Positions 1 to 9,829 are shown, counted from the stretch's first letter. The stretch is DNA of 32,498 bases from Pseudomonadota bacterium (GCA_023954855.1 JAGSGY010000063.1:1-32498), one strand, 5' to 3'. A program made the numbers and translations. The notes: generated by a model from the sequence alone, not told the origin.

Positions 1-13
1 GATCGGAGTTCCC

Positions 14-238
14 GTGTTCCTGATCTACGGGCTCTGGGTACTGATCTGCTTGGTCGTGGGACCGATCCAGCTGTTGGCCGGTGTGCGCATGATGCGCGGG
101 GAGCCGAACAACCGCCTGACCTGGGCGGCTGCCTTTGGCGGACTGGCGGGGGCTGCGACCTTCTACTGCGCGCCACCGGCACTGATTTCCTTCGCGCTCG
201 GCCTCGGCGCGCTGCTCAGCGAAGAAGAGGCGGGTTAG
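14..238 (+). CDS. Small hydrophobic membrane protein, possibly 5'-truncated
   Basis: Not recognised as a family. The 74 residues are mostly hydrophobic, with a first membrane helix at about residues 4-24, a second hydrophobic stretch at about 36-70, and an acidic C-terminal end. The charged loop around residues 25-35 would separate the helices. The GTG at 14 is the first start visible, but the frame is open to the window edge, so the true start may lie outside. It ends three bases before the next gene and is probably co-transcribed with it. Confidence 0.6.
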   Translation: MFLIYGLWVLICLVVGPIQLLAGVRMMRGEPNNRLTWAAAFGGLAGAATFYCAPPALISFALGLGALLSEEEAG

Positions 239-241
239 CAG

Positions 242-1051
242 ATGGCCATGCGCACTTTCTCTCTCCTGTTTCTCGCTGCTTGTGGCTCCTCCCCCGAACC
301 GGCGGCCAACGGTCCCGATTCTGCGGCTGCCGAGGCCCTCGCCGGTCGCATCTGCTCGCTGTACGGCCGCATCGACATGGCCTGCGAGTGGTCTGGGCCC
401 GTCGCCACCGTCGAGGGGCACGAGTACAAGGTCGATGCCGAGGTCACCAGTGAGATCAAGGTCGGAAGCTCGGTGACCATGGAGTTTGCCTACGATCTCA
501 CCATCGATGGCAAGGCCGAGCCGGCGCTTCGCGGGCAGGGGCTCGGAGGCGGTGCTTCTGCCGAGGCCGCACGTGAGCAGGCCGCCGATGACTGGGCACG
601 GGTGTTCGGCACTGCGATCATCGACCGCGTACAGCACACGGGCCGCTTGCAGACGCTTCAGGCGCTGCAAGACCGTCAGAGTCCTCCGCCAGCCTTCGTG
701 AGCGGCGAGTGGGTGGCCTACCTCGGCTACACCGACCTGCGTGGCAAGCGCACCGAGGACAAGACCATCGACATTCAGGCCGTGCTCACACGCCTCACTC
801 CGCTCTCCGACGCGTTTGGCGAGGGGAACCACGCTGCGTACATTCAGTTCAGCCGGGCCGGATCTGCGGTGGTCGAACCCGAGTGCACCCTCGATGGCCG
901 CCCGAGCGAGGAGCTGTGCACGCTCGTTTCGGAGTACGCTTGGCCCGAGGGCAGCTACCTGCTCAAGCAGTACATCGTGTTTGCCCCGGGCCCGTTGCCC
1001 GAGGGGATCAACGCGCGTCCCGACATGCCCGAGATCGAGGCCCGGGAGTAG
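242..1051 (+). CDS. Lipoprotein of unknown function
   Basis: A 269-residue predicted lipoprotein. A very short signal, MAMRTFSLLFLAAC, ends in the lipobox LAAC (lipidated Cys14), followed by a Pro/Ala-rich linker. The body has no motif I can assign; a Gly/Ala-rich stretch around residues 100-120 precedes a helical segment, and a few cysteines in the N-terminal third and near residues 215-225 could form disulfides. ATG at 242 lies 6 bases after a GAGGCGGG stretch; ATG at 248 would give an MR- start like other lipoproteins here and is equally possible. Probably anchored in the outer or inner membrane facing the periplasm. Function unknown. Confidence 0.75.
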   Translation: MAMRTFSLLFLAACGSSPEPAANGPDSAAAEALAGRICSLYGRIDMACEWSGPVATVEGHEYKVDAEVTSEIKVGSSVTMEFAYDLTIDGKAEPALRGQGLGGGASAEAAREQAADDWARVFGTAIIDRVQHTGRLQTLQALQDRQSPPPAFVSGEWVAYLGYTDLRGKRTEDKTIDIQAVLTRLTPLSDAFGEGNHAAYIQFSRAGSAVVEPECTLDGRPSEELCTLVSEYAWPEGSYLLKQYIVFAPGPLPEGINARPDMPEIEARE

Positions 1052-1138
1052 CCGACAATCGGATGACTCCACGCTTCGGCACGTGCTCCGCGCTGACCTC
1101 AGCTATTCTGCGTGTCTACCCCGCCAAGGAGGTGCCAA

Positions 1139-1609
1139 GTGGGTGCTGGTGAAGCGCGCGAACTAAATTCGTCCGGACCGAGCAACCGGAAGATGAATCC
1201 GGATCTCTCAAGCCGCTTGGGCAGTGCGCTGGCAAAGATGGACTCGATGGATCCGTCCTTCAAGACCCTGCGCGACGATGAGCGTGCCGCCCAGCAGACC
1301 AAGCTGTGGAAGATCCTCTGCAAAGAGATCGATGGTCATCTTCGCGAGGCCGCCGAGGTGGTCGTCAACGCACACCAGGTCGGGCTCGACATCGGCAGTG
1401 ACGGTGGTGGTCGGGACCAGAAGCCGTTCATCGAAGAGGTGAACGAGAAGTTCCCTCGGCTCGAGTACCGCCTTCAGAACGGCAAGGTCATCGCGGTCTG
1501 CAACAACCGTGGCCTTGCCCAGGTCGAGATGGATGGCATCGAGTACGACTGGATCGAGGCGACCATCGTCACCTGGCTGGTCTGGTTGATCGAGCAAGGG
1601 GGCCGCTAG
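1139..1609 (+). CDS. Hypothetical protein, about 156 residues
   Basis: No recognised domain. The protein is hydrophilic and mixed-charge, has no signal peptide, and ends with a Trp-rich hydrophobic segment (WLVWLIEQ), so it is probably cytosolic. I chose GTG at 1139 because a near-perfect ribosome-binding site, AAGGAGGT at 1126-1133, lies 5 bases upstream; GTG at 1112 would place that site inside the gene, and ATG at 1193 has no good site. The stop is directly followed by the GTG of the next gene, so the two are translated together, with the SDR gene behind them. Confidence 0.7.
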   Translation: MGAGEARELNSSGPSNRKMNPDLSSRLGSALAKMDSMDPSFKTLRDDERAAQQTKLWKILCKEIDGHLREAAEVVVNAHQVGLDIGSDGGGRDQKPFIEEVNEKFPRLEYRLQNGKVIAVCNNRGLAQVEMDGIEYDWIEATIVTWLVWLIEQGGR

Positions 1610-1975
1610 GTGTCCGACGCCATCGCGGCGGTCTCGGCAATCATCCAAGCCCAGTGCGCGGCCTGGAACAACGCCGACCTCGAGGGCTTCGTTTCGTACG
1701 TCGGCCAGGACGTGATCTACGTGACGGATCACGGACTCGTTCGTGGTCGTGAAGCCTTGCTCGAAGCCTATCGAGGCGACTGGCGAGACAAGGGCGGTGA
1801 GCTGACCGTTGCGATCGAAGAGGCCATCGACCACGGGGCCTCGGTCACCGTCGTCGTGCAGTTCTGGCTGCAAGAGTCGTCTGGCCCGCGCTCGGGCTGG
1901 TCCCTGCTTACCTTTGCGCAGAATGAAGGGCGGTGGGAGCTCATCGCCGACGCTACCCTCCGATCCAGGAGCTGA
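1610..1975 (+). CDS. NTF2-like / SnoaL-type (DUF4440-like) protein
   Basis: A 121-residue protein with the pattern of the NTF2-like alpha+beta cone fold: an N-terminal helix with the typical 'AWNNADLEGF' followed by 'Y..DVIYV', a helix 'GREALLEAY', then beta strands ending in 'W.LIADATLRS'. Members of this superfamily are small enzymes (isomerases, cyclases) or ligand-binding and dimerisation domains, so the fold does not fix a reaction. The GTG start directly follows the upstream stop codon, and its TGA overlaps the ribosome-binding region of the downstream SDR gene. This suggests a three-gene operon. Confidence 0.75.
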   Translation: MSDAIAAVSAIIQAQCAAWNNADLEGFVSYVGQDVIYVTDHGLVRGREALLEAYRGDWRDKGGELTVAIEEAIDHGASVTVVVQFWLQESSGPRSGWSLLTFAQNEGRWELIADATLRSRS

Positions 1976-1976
1976 T

Positions 1977-2657
1977 GTGAACGTTGTGGTGACCGGTGGA
2001 ACCGGCGTGCTCGGTACGGCTGTGGCTCGAGCGTTTCTCGACCGCGGTGCGACCGTCCATGTGCCCGAGTTTGGTGCGTCGATCCCGAGTGGCTGGTCGC
2101 TCGCCGCGCACCCGAACGTGCGTGTGTCGGTGGGGGTCGATCTCACCCAGCCCGAGGCCGTTGCGGCGTTTTACGACTCCGTGGATACCCTCGACGCGAG
2201 CGTGCACTGTGCGGGCGGATTCGTGTGGGCGAACATCGCCGACACTGAGCTGCAGCGCATGTGGGCCATGAATGCCCAGACCGCCTTTCTCTGCTCGCAG
2301 GCCGCGGTGGCGCGCTTTCGAAAGGGTGGAGGCGGTGGGCGCATCGTCAACGTCGCCTCACGGCAGGCGCTGATGCCTCGCATGGGCTCGGGTACCGTCC
2401 CGTACACGATGTCGAAGGCCGCAGTTGCCGCACTCACAGCTGCGCTCGCCGAGGAAGTCCTCGCAGAGGGGATCTTGGTGAACGCGGTCGCGCCGGCCAT
2501 CCTCGACACGCCGACAAACCGCGCGTCGATGCCCGATGCGAACTTTGACGAGTGGACTTCGGTCGATGCGGTCGCCAAGGTGATGGTCTGGCTCGGGTCC
2601 CCGGACAATCCAGTGGCCTCGGGTGCGGTGCTTCCCGTGTTTGGCGCTGGCTCCTAG
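1977..2657 (+). CDS. Short-chain dehydrogenase/reductase (SDR)
   Basis: A 226-residue classical SDR, NAD(P)(H)-dependent and probably cytosolic. It shows the glycine-rich dinucleotide motif TGGTGVLG (residues 6-13), the CAGG strand motif (78-81), catalytic Asn99, Ser128 (NVAS), Tyr143 and Lys147 (YTMSK), and the post-catalytic NAVAPA segment. Substrate unknown. The GTG start at 1977 is preceded by AGGAG at 1967-1971 and lies one base after the upstream stop; a longer reading from 1809 would run through the NTF2-like gene in the wrong frame. Its stop overlaps the stop of the convergent cyclase gene. Confidence 0.88.
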   Translation: MNVVVTGGTGVLGTAVARAFLDRGATVHVPEFGASIPSGWSLAAHPNVRVSVGVDLTQPEAVAAFYDSVDTLDASVHCAGGFVWANIADTELQRMWAMNAQTAFLCSQAAVARFRKGGGGGRIVNVASRQALMPRMGSGTVPYTMSKAAVAALTAALAEEVLAEGILVNAVAPAILDTPTNRASMPDANFDEWTSVDAVAKVMVWLGSPDNPVASGAVLPVFGAGS

Positions 2658-3829
2658 GGCGAGACCCACCAGGTCGGCATCTGCCCCTTGCCCTTCACCT
2701 CGATGGTCCCGCGGGCCTCGAAGGTGAGCTCCGGCGCGGCTTGGACCACCGCCTCGGTGACTTGAATGCGACCGGGCTCGCCGTGGCTCTCCATGCGGCT
2801 CGCGACGTTGACTGCGTCTCCCCACAGGTCGTACGCGAACTTTCGGCTCCCGATCACTCCGGCCACCACCGGGCCATAGTGAATGCCGACGCGGATCTGC
2901 AGGTCCGAGCCGGTCTCGTTTGCCACCTGGGCGACCACCTCGCGCATGGCCTCGGCCATGGCTACTGCGGCGGATGCGGCTCGCGGATGGGCCTCGGGCA
3001 GGCCTGCCACCGCCATGTAGGCATCGCCGATGGTCTTGATCTTCTCGATACCGAGCCGGTCGGCGTGGGTGTCGAAGCGCGAGAAGACGTCGTTGAGCAG
3101 CTCGATCAGCTGGGCTGGAGGCCGCTCAGCGGCGAGCTTCGTAAAGCCGACGATGTCGGCGAAGAGCACCGCCACGCCGTCCATGTGGTCGGCGATGGGG
3201 CCCGGTTCTTGCTCGAGTCGGGTGGCGATCGAGACCGGAAGGACGTTGTGCAGAAGCTTGCGGGAGCGGTCGCGTTCCGCCATCAGCGCGGTCTCGGCGG
3301 CGTCCGTCGACCAGACGGCCACAGCGACGACCACGACCAGCGCCGTGGCCAGTCCGGTGATGTTGACGGCGGCCAGCGCGTGGACGATGGGCGCGGCCAC
3401 GGGCATCAGCGGTGCGGGACTTCCAAAGAAGAGGAGGGGAGCGCCGATGGCGGGCAGCAGGGCGGCCGGTAGCCGCTCGGGATCGCGATCGGTGAACACC
3501 AGAAAGGAACCCGCCGACACCGCGATCCAGTACAGCGGGTACAGCGTCTCCACCCCGAACGAGACCGTGAGCCACGCGGGATGAAGCGTAGTCTCGAGCC
3601 AGAGCAGCCACAGGCTCTGTCGCCACAGCCCTCGCCGCTGGAGCTCGGCGCAGACCACGAAGACGAGCACCGCTGCGACGCTAATCCAAGCCTGAACCGG
3701 GCGATTCATGCCGAAGAAGATCACGGCCTGGACGAGGTGAAGCACACCGCCGATCGGCGGAATCACCCGACGAATGCGGGTGACACGTTGCTCTGTGTCG
3801 GTGGTGGGGGGTCGTGCGGGCACGGGCAA
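2654..3829 (-). CDS. Membrane-anchored class III adenylate cyclase
   Basis: Makes cAMP from ATP. The N-terminal ~175 residues hold several hydrophobic helices (about 25-60, 85-112, 122-175), followed by a short linker containing HNVLP and a C-terminal class III cyclase domain (about 215-391). The two metal-binding aspartates are in FADIVGFT (Asp225) and KTIGDAYM (Asp269). The base-selecting pair is Lys263 (EKIKTIGD) and Asp334 (YDLWGD), the adenylate rather than guanylate pattern. Transition-state residues Asn341 and Arg345 (NVASR) and a late Lys (VKGKG) are present, so the domain looks active as a homodimer. The start is TTG at 3829 or GTG at 3823. It stands alone on the minus strand, tail-to-tail with the SDR gene. 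Confidence 0.92.
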   Translation of the reverse strand: MPVPARPPTTDTEQRVTRIRRVIPPIGGVLHLVQAVIFFGMNRPVQAWISVAAVLVFVVCAELQRRGLWRQSLWLLWLETTLHPAWLTVSFGVETLYPLYWIAVSAGSFLVFTDRDPERLPAALLPAIGAPLLFFGSPAPLMPVAAPIVHALAAVNITGLATALVVVVAVAVWSTDAAETALMAERDRSRKLLHNVLPVSIATRLEQEPGPIADHMDGVAVLFADIVGFTKLAAERPPAQLIELLNDVFSRFDTHADRLGIEKIKTIGDAYMAVAGLPEAHPRAASAAVAMAEAMREVVAQVANETGSDLQIRVGIHYGPVVAGVIGSRKFAYDLWGDAVNVASRMESHGEPGRIQVTEAVVQAAPELTFEARGTIEVKGKGQMPTWWVSP

Positions 3830-3892
3830 GCATAGATCGCGCGGCCGATCGGAATGCTGGGCGCCGCGGATCCACGTGATAGGGGCGCGGCC

Positions 3893-4171
3893 ATGCGCTT
3901 TCTTCCTTTTCTGCTGATCGCATGCTCCGATGTGGGCACCTACTGCGGCGACCTGAGTGACTGCACCGGTTCGGACCGGGGATCGTGTGTCGAGGCGCTC
4001 GAAGACGACGCTGCTGCATCGCGTGAAGCGGGGTGCTCGGCCGAGTGGCGGGCTTGGTCCAGCTGTTTGGCGAGCGAGGCTGAGTGCGTGGGGGCTCTGT
4101 ACTCGCCGACTGACGCCGCCTGTGGCGATGAGTTGTTCGACTGGCAGTCGTGCTTGGTCGGCTTTGAGTAG
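3893..4171 (+). CDS. Small cysteine-rich lipoprotein
   Basis: A 92-residue predicted lipoprotein with an exceptionally short signal, MRFLPFLLIAC (lipidated Cys11). The mature part carries eight further cysteines (18, 24, 32, 48, 58, 65, 77, 87), enough for four disulfides, in an acidic, helix-prone sequence. The pattern resembles small Cys-rich secreted proteins common in Myxococcota, but I know of no assigned function. ATG at 3893 was chosen because it starts directly before the lipobox and follows AGGGGCG; the in-frame ATG at 3854 would add a charged stretch before the signal. Confidence 0.65.
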   Translation: MRFLPFLLIACSDVGTYCGDLSDCTGSDRGSCVEALEDDAAASREAGCSAEWRAWSSCLASEAECVGALYSPTDAACGDELFDWQSCLVGFE

Positions 4172-4284
4172 GTAGAGAGCGCGTCGAGCGGCGCGGACAT
4201 CGAGGAGATCGGCTTTGGGGGGTTGCCGCTTCGATTCACGATCCCATGATTCCGCCGAGAGTGAAACTTACAGTGCGAACGCGG

Positions 4285-4312
4285 TTGACGACCTTCGGGT
4301 TGCGCTTACGAT
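4285..4312 (+). promoter_or_regulatory. Candidate sigma-70-type promoter of dnaK
   Basis: TTGACG (4285-4290), a 16-base spacer and TACGAT (4307-4312) lie about 55 bases before the dnaK start. The -35 matches the consensus in five of six bases and the -10 in four. No convincing CIRCE or HrcA operator and no clear sigma-32 box was seen in 4172-4366. The gap otherwise shows nothing. Confidence 0.45.
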
Positions 4313-4366
4313 TCGCGCCGATCAGACATCAGGCCGGCTTCGAGAGCAGTCGGGGAGGACATCACA

Positions 4367-6253
<1,887 letters not shown>

Positions 6254-6262
6254 GGCGAACCC

Positions 6263-6280
6263 GGGGAGCTTCGGCTCCCC
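6263..6280 (+). other. dnaK-dnaJ intercistronic hairpin 1 (TTCG tetraloop)
   Basis: GGGGAGC-TTCG-GCTCCCC forms a perfect 7-base-pair stem with a stable UUCG tetraloop, starting nine bases after the dnaK stop. There is no T tract, so it is more likely an mRNA-stability or processing element, or a partial terminator, than a full intrinsic terminator. Confidence 0.7.
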
Positions 6281-6289
6281 ATCCGCTCT

Positions 6290-6312
6290 CGCCCGCGCAG
6301 CTGTCGCGGGCG
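6290..6312 (+). other. dnaK-dnaJ intercistronic hairpin 2
   Basis: CGCCCGCG (6290-6297) pairs with CGCGGGCG (6305-6312) around a 7-base loop, a strong GC-only stem ten bases after hairpin 1. The following bases are not T-rich. Together the two hairpins could make dnaK mRNA more abundant than dnaJ mRNA. Confidence 0.65.
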
Positions 6313-6338
6313 TTCGCGGTTGAGGCACGGAGAGCTCG

Positions 6339-7457
6339 ATGCCCCGCGACTACTACGAAGTTCTGGGTGTGGCCCGCGACGCGGACGGCAAGGTCATCAA
6401 GAAGGCCTACCGCAAGCTCGCGATGAAGCACCATCCGGATCGCAATCCCGACAATCCGGAAGCTGAAGCGAAGTTCAAGGAGGCCTCGGAGGCCTACGAG
6501 GTGCTCTCGAGTGACGAGAAGCGCCGCGTCTACGACCAGTACGGCCATGACGGCCTGAAGGGACGTGGCTTCGATCCGAACTTCACGGACATGGGCGACA
6601 TCTTCAGTGCCTTCTCGGGCATGTTCGGGGACCTGTTCGGCGGCGGTGGCCGGGGACGGGGTCGTGGCCAGTCGCGGGGCCCTCGTGCCGGCGCCGATCT
6701 CGAGTACCCGCTGAACCTCGACTTCATGGAAGCCGCCCACGGCTGCTCCAAGGAGATCACGGTGCATCGCCACGCGCACTGCGGTGGCTGCAGCGGCTCG
6801 GGCCTCAAGCCCGGCGCGACCGAGTCGGGCTGCGAGACCTGTGGCGGCCAGGGTCAGGTCATCCAGGCCCAGGGCTTCCTGCGCATTCGCACCCACTGCC
6901 CGGCGTGTCGCGGCACGGGTCGCCATGTCGATCCTGCCGATCGTTGCGACGACTGCAGCGGTTCCGGTCGCGAGCGCGCGACTGAAGAGCTGACCGTCAC
7001 GATTCCTGCCGGCGTCGACCGCGGCATGCAGCTGCGCCTCGTCGGAAAGGGCGAGGTCGGCGACCCCGGTGCGCCGGCGGGCAACCTGTTCGTGACCATC
7101 GATGTTGAGCCCCACTCGCTGTTCAAGCGCGAAGGCGTCGAGACGGTGTGCACGGTGCCGGTGCCGTACCCGGTGATGGTGCTCGGCGGTGAGATCACCG
7201 TTCCCACCATCCATGGCGAAGAGCAGCTCGACGTGCCGCGCGGCACCGACTCGGGCAAGGTCTTCACCCTGCGTGGCAAGGGCATTCCCCGGGTCAACGG
7301 ACGCGGACCCGCTGGCGACCACCACATCCAGCTGGTGGTCGACGTTCCGAAGAAGCTCTCCGAGCGCGCCGAAGAGCTGCTCCGGGAGCTGGCCGAAGAG
7401 CAGGGCGCCGAGGGCAGCGTGCAAGACCGCGGCTTCTGGCAGAAACTGTTCGGTTGA
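6339..7457 (+). CDS. dnaJ: Co-chaperone DnaJ (Hsp40)
   Basis: Stimulates the DnaK ATPase and delivers unfolded clients. The 372 residues show the full type I layout: J domain at about 1-70 with the HPD motif (KHHPDRNP), a Gly/Phe- and Gly/Arg-rich linker at about 75-120, a zinc domain with four CxxCxGxG repeats ([32 protein letters not shown]), and two beta C-terminal domains with an acidic dimerisation end. All zinc cysteines are present. ATG at 6339 is preceded by a GGAG ribosome-binding site. It is probably transcribed with dnaK through two hairpins. Confidence 0.98.
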   Translation: MPRDYYEVLGVARDADGKVIKKAYRKLAMKHHPDRNPDNPEAEAKFKEASEAYEVLSSDEKRRVYDQYGHDGLKGRGFDPNFTDMGDIFSAFSGMFGDLFGGGGRGRGRGQSRGPRAGADLEYPLNLDFMEAAHGCSKEITVHRHAHCGGCSGSGLKPGATESGCETCGGQGQVIQAQGFLRIRTHCPACRGTGRHVDPADRCDDCSGSGRERATEELTVTIPAGVDRGMQLRLVGKGEVGDPGAPAGNLFVTIDVEPHSLFKREGVETVCTVPVPYPVMVLGGEITVPTIHGEEQLDVPRGTDSGKVFTLRGKGIPRVNGRGPAGDHHIQLVVDVPKKLSERAEELLRELAEEQGAEGSVQDRGFWQKLFG

Positions 7458-7519
7458 TCCGATTTCGGGGAATGGCGGAGCGTGTCGTCCGTAGTGAGGG
7501 GTAGCCAAGGAGGCACCTC

Positions 7520-7870
7520 ATGCGTCGCGACATCTCAGCCATTGCCCTCGGATTTGCCAGCTACGGAGCACTGATCCTTCTCGCCACCGTCGGGTTGGCG
7601 GTCGGGTTGGGCGTGCTGTGGACGACCGGGAACATGGTCGCGGCAGAGGCCGCGCTCGGCATGGGCTTGCTGATCGCCTTCTCGGTGGTCTTCGCGGTGC
7701 CCTTCCTCGGCACGGCGTGGGGCCTTCATGGGCGCAGGGCCTGGTCGAAGTGGCCGGCGCTGGTGCTCGCGGTGCTCATCGTCGGCAGTGCTCCGGTCGG
7801 CACCTTGCTCGGTGGCTACACCCTGTACACGCTGCTCGATGGCGACACGGCTGACCGCCTGAACGCGTAG
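7520..7870 (+). CDS. Small three-helix membrane protein
   Basis: A 116-residue protein with three predicted membrane helices (about 7-32, 42-66 and 79-105), separated by a short basic loop 'HGRRAWSKW', and a polar C-terminal end. I do not recognise it. A strong ribosome-binding site, AAGGAGG, precedes ATG 7520. It sits 62 bases after dnaJ and directly before an intrinsic terminator, so it may be the last gene of the dnaKJ transcript, which might hint at a link to membrane stress; this is inference from position only. Confidence 0.75.
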   Translation: MRRDISAIALGFASYGALILLATVGLAVGLGVLWTTGNMVAAEAALGMGLLIAFSVVFAVPFLGTAWGLHGRRAWSKWPALVLAVLIVGSAPVGTLLGGYTLYTLLDGDTADRLNA

Positions 7871-7875
7871 GCGAT

Positions 7876-7913
7876 CGAGCCCCCTTCTTCTGGAGGGGGC
7901 TCGCTTTCGTTTT
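7876..7913 (+). terminator. Intrinsic terminator after the dnaKJ region
   Basis: CGAGCCCCCT (7876-7885) pairs perfectly with AGGGGGCTCG (7894-7903) around an 8-base loop, followed by a T-rich run (CTTTCGTTTT). It separates the dnaK-dnaJ-membrane protein unit from the sirtuin gene, which starts 18 bases further on. Confidence 0.88.
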
Positions 7914-7931
7914 GAGCGCTAAAAGGGGGCC

Positions 7932-8681
7932 ATGGATCCCCTGTCACAAACCGTTCGCTGGGCCCGCGGCGCCGACCGCATCCTCGTACTCACCGGAGCC
8001 GGCCTGTCCGCGGACTCGGGGCTTCCGACCTACCGCGGCGTGGGTGGGCTCTACGACGGTATCGATACCGCAGACGGACTGCCCATCGAAGAGGCGCTCT
8101 CCGGGCACATGATGAAGCGGGACCCCGGCCTGTGTTGGCGCTACATCGCGCAGATCGAGCAGGCCTGTCGCGGAGCCCAGTTCAACGCCGGGCACGCAGC
8201 CTTGGTGGAACTCGAGAAGCACGCCCAGGTGGTGGTCGTGACTCAGAACGTCGACGGCTTTCACCGCGACGCCGGGTCGAGCAAGGTGATCGAGGTGCAT
8301 GGTTCGCTGCGCCGGCTGTTCTGTATGGGCTGTGGACGGCCGGAGGACACGCCGGACTACGCCACGATGGCCATCCCGCCGGTGTGTGAGGCGTGCGGGT
8401 CCATCGTGCGGCCCGATGTGGTGCTGTTCGGCGAGGCGCTCCCCGGCGATGCGATGCATGCGTGGAATGCCGAGATGCATCTTGGCTTCGACATGGTGCT
8501 CTCGGTCGGGACGAGCAGCGGATTTCCGTACATTGCGGAGCCGGTGATCTGGGCGCGGCGCAACGGCATTCCGTCGGTCGAGATCAACCCAGGCTCGTCG
8601 AGCGTGAGCCGGGTCGTGGACCTTCGCTGGCCCGAGCGCGCTTCGGTGGCGCTGCCCGCCCTGGTTGAGGCTCTCGGGTGA
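7932..8681 (+). CDS. Sirtuin, NAD-dependent protein deacylase (SIR2/CobB family)
   Basis: Removes acyl groups from lysine using NAD, giving nicotinamide and O-acyl-ADP-ribose. The 249 residues show the NAD-binding GAGLSADSG (22-30) and LPTYRG, the TQNVDGFH motif (104-111), catalytic His123 (VIEVHGS), a complete zinc site (Cys131, Cys134, Cys152, Cys155) and 'RPDVVLFGE' with the distal Rossmann GTSSGF and VEINPG segments. All key residues are present. ATG 7932 follows AGGGGG. Its last four bases, GTGA, contain the start of the next gene, so translation of the dehydrogenase-like protein is coupled to it; this may place a deacylase and its metabolic partner in one unit. Confidence 0.93.
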   Translation: MDPLSQTVRWARGADRILVLTGAGLSADSGLPTYRGVGGLYDGIDTADGLPIEEALSGHMMKRDPGLCWRYIAQIEQACRGAQFNAGHAALVELEKHAQVVVVTQNVDGFHRDAGSSKVIEVHGSLRRLFCMGCGRPEDTPDYATMAIPPVCEACGSIVRPDVVLFGEALPGDAMHAWNAEMHLGFDMVLSVGTSSGFPYIAEPVIWARRNGIPSVEINPGSSSVSRVVDLRWPERASVALPALVEALG

Positions 8682-9586
8682 GGGTTCACTGGCCCCGCCC
8701 ACCCGAGGGCTGCCGCGTCGACACGATGTCCGTCGAGGTCAGCACCGGCGATCTGACCGGCTCCATCGATGTCCTGGTGACCGGACACCCCAAGGATGGC
8801 GAACTCAAGGCCGTCGTCGACGGTGGGGCCGTGATTGTGCCCTTCGCAGGCTTGTCGCCAGAGGCCAGGCGCCGTCTTCTCGAACGGCCCGATCTACGGG
8901 TCTACAACGTGCACGCGAATGCCATCGACGTCGCCGAGCTCGGCCTCGCGCTCCTGTTGGCCCTGACCCGGCGGGTGGTTCCGCTCGACCAGGCGCTTCG
9001 CGACGGCCGCTGGGAACGCGACAGCGGCATGCGTCTGGCCGGCCGAAGGGTTCTGTTGCTTGGCTACGGCGCCATCGGAAAGGCCTTGGCGATTCGCTTG
9101 CAAGCCCTCGGCCTCTACATGACCGCGATTCGCGCCCGCGGCCCCTTTGGCCACGATCAGGTCGCAGAGGTGCACCCCGCCCACGCACTGCACATGCTGC
9201 TGCCGAGCGCCGACATCGTCATCAACACCCTCCCGCTCGTGCCCGACACCGAGGCGCTGCTCGAGAGCTACGAACTCGACCTGCTGCCGCGAGGGGCGCT
9301 CGTCCTCAACCTCGGCCGCGGCGAGACGGTCGACGAGACCGCCTTGTTCGAGGCTCTTCAGTCCGGACAGGTGGGCGGTGCGGGCCTGGATGTCTGGTGG
9401 AGCTACGACGGTCGGCCCTGCCACCACGACTTCGAGGCGATGGACAACGTCGTGTTTTCGCCCCACCGTGGCGGGCAGGTCGACATCACCGAGGACGAGC
9501 GTGCCGCCGCGGTCGATGCGCTTCTGCGGGAGCTCATGCGAGGGGATGAGCCCGATTCACGCGTGGATGTCGAGCGCGGCTACTGA
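8678..9586 (+). CDS. D-2-hydroxyacid dehydrogenase-like protein
   Basis: A 302-residue member of the D-isomer-specific 2-hydroxyacid dehydrogenase fold. It has the NAD-binding motif GYGAIG (129-134), the catalytic-type Arg214 in NLGRGETVDE, the LDV motif with Asp238, and His263 in SPHRGG. The usual triad glutamate, five residues after the LDV aspartate, appears to be Tyr243 (DVWWSYDG), so normal hydroxyacid dehydrogenase chemistry is uncertain. The N-terminal substrate domain is short compared with the usual 310-340 residue enzymes. The GTG start overlaps the sirtuin stop by four bases. Substrate unknown. Confidence 0.82.
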   Translation: MRVHWPRPPEGCRVDTMSVEVSTGDLTGSIDVLVTGHPKDGELKAVVDGGAVIVPFAGLSPEARRRLLERPDLRVYNVHANAIDVAELGLALLLALTRRVVPLDQALRDGRWERDSGMRLAGRRVLLLGYGAIGKALAIRLQALGLYMTAIRARGPFGHDQVAEVHPAHALHMLLPSADIVINTLPLVPDTEALLESYELDLLPRGALVLNLGRGETVDETALFEALQSGQVGGAGLDVWWSYDGRPCHHDFEAMDNVVFSPHRGGQVDITEDERAAAVDALLRELMRGDEPDSRVDVERGY

Positions 9587-9592
9587 GCCGAC

Positions 9593-9829
9593 CTACTCGG
9601 GGGCCGATGCCTCGCCGCTTCCGAGCGCTGTGACGCCGATCTTCGCGATCAACAGCAGCCAGGGCGTGGCGTGGAAGAACAGGTCGAAGATGTCGATGGC
9701 CTTGGTCAGCTCGCCGCGCGACAGCATGCCCAACTTCTCGACGATGTGCGGGGGCGTGAACGGGGCCAGGCCAAGGGTTAGGCACATCATGATCACGATG
9801 CCCCACGGGAGCGTTGCGAGCCATTGCAT
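9593..9829 (-). CDS. Small two-helix membrane protein
   Basis: A 78-residue protein with a hydrophobic helix at about 8-24, a conserved-looking loop 'TPPHIVEKLGML', a short amphipathic region and a second helix at about 50-70. It resembles short proteobacterial proteins that databases often label 'RND transporter' although they are far too small to be one; this is from memory and should be taken as a family resemblance. ATG 9829 is preceded by GGAGGT six bases upstream, which argues against the longer reading from 9904. It is convergent with the dehydrogenase gene and divergent from the MoxR operon. Confidence 0.72.
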   Translation of the reverse strand: MQWLATLPWGIVIMMCLTLGLAPFTPPHIVEKLGMLSRGELTKAIDIFDLFFHATPWLLLIAKIGVTALGSGEASAPE

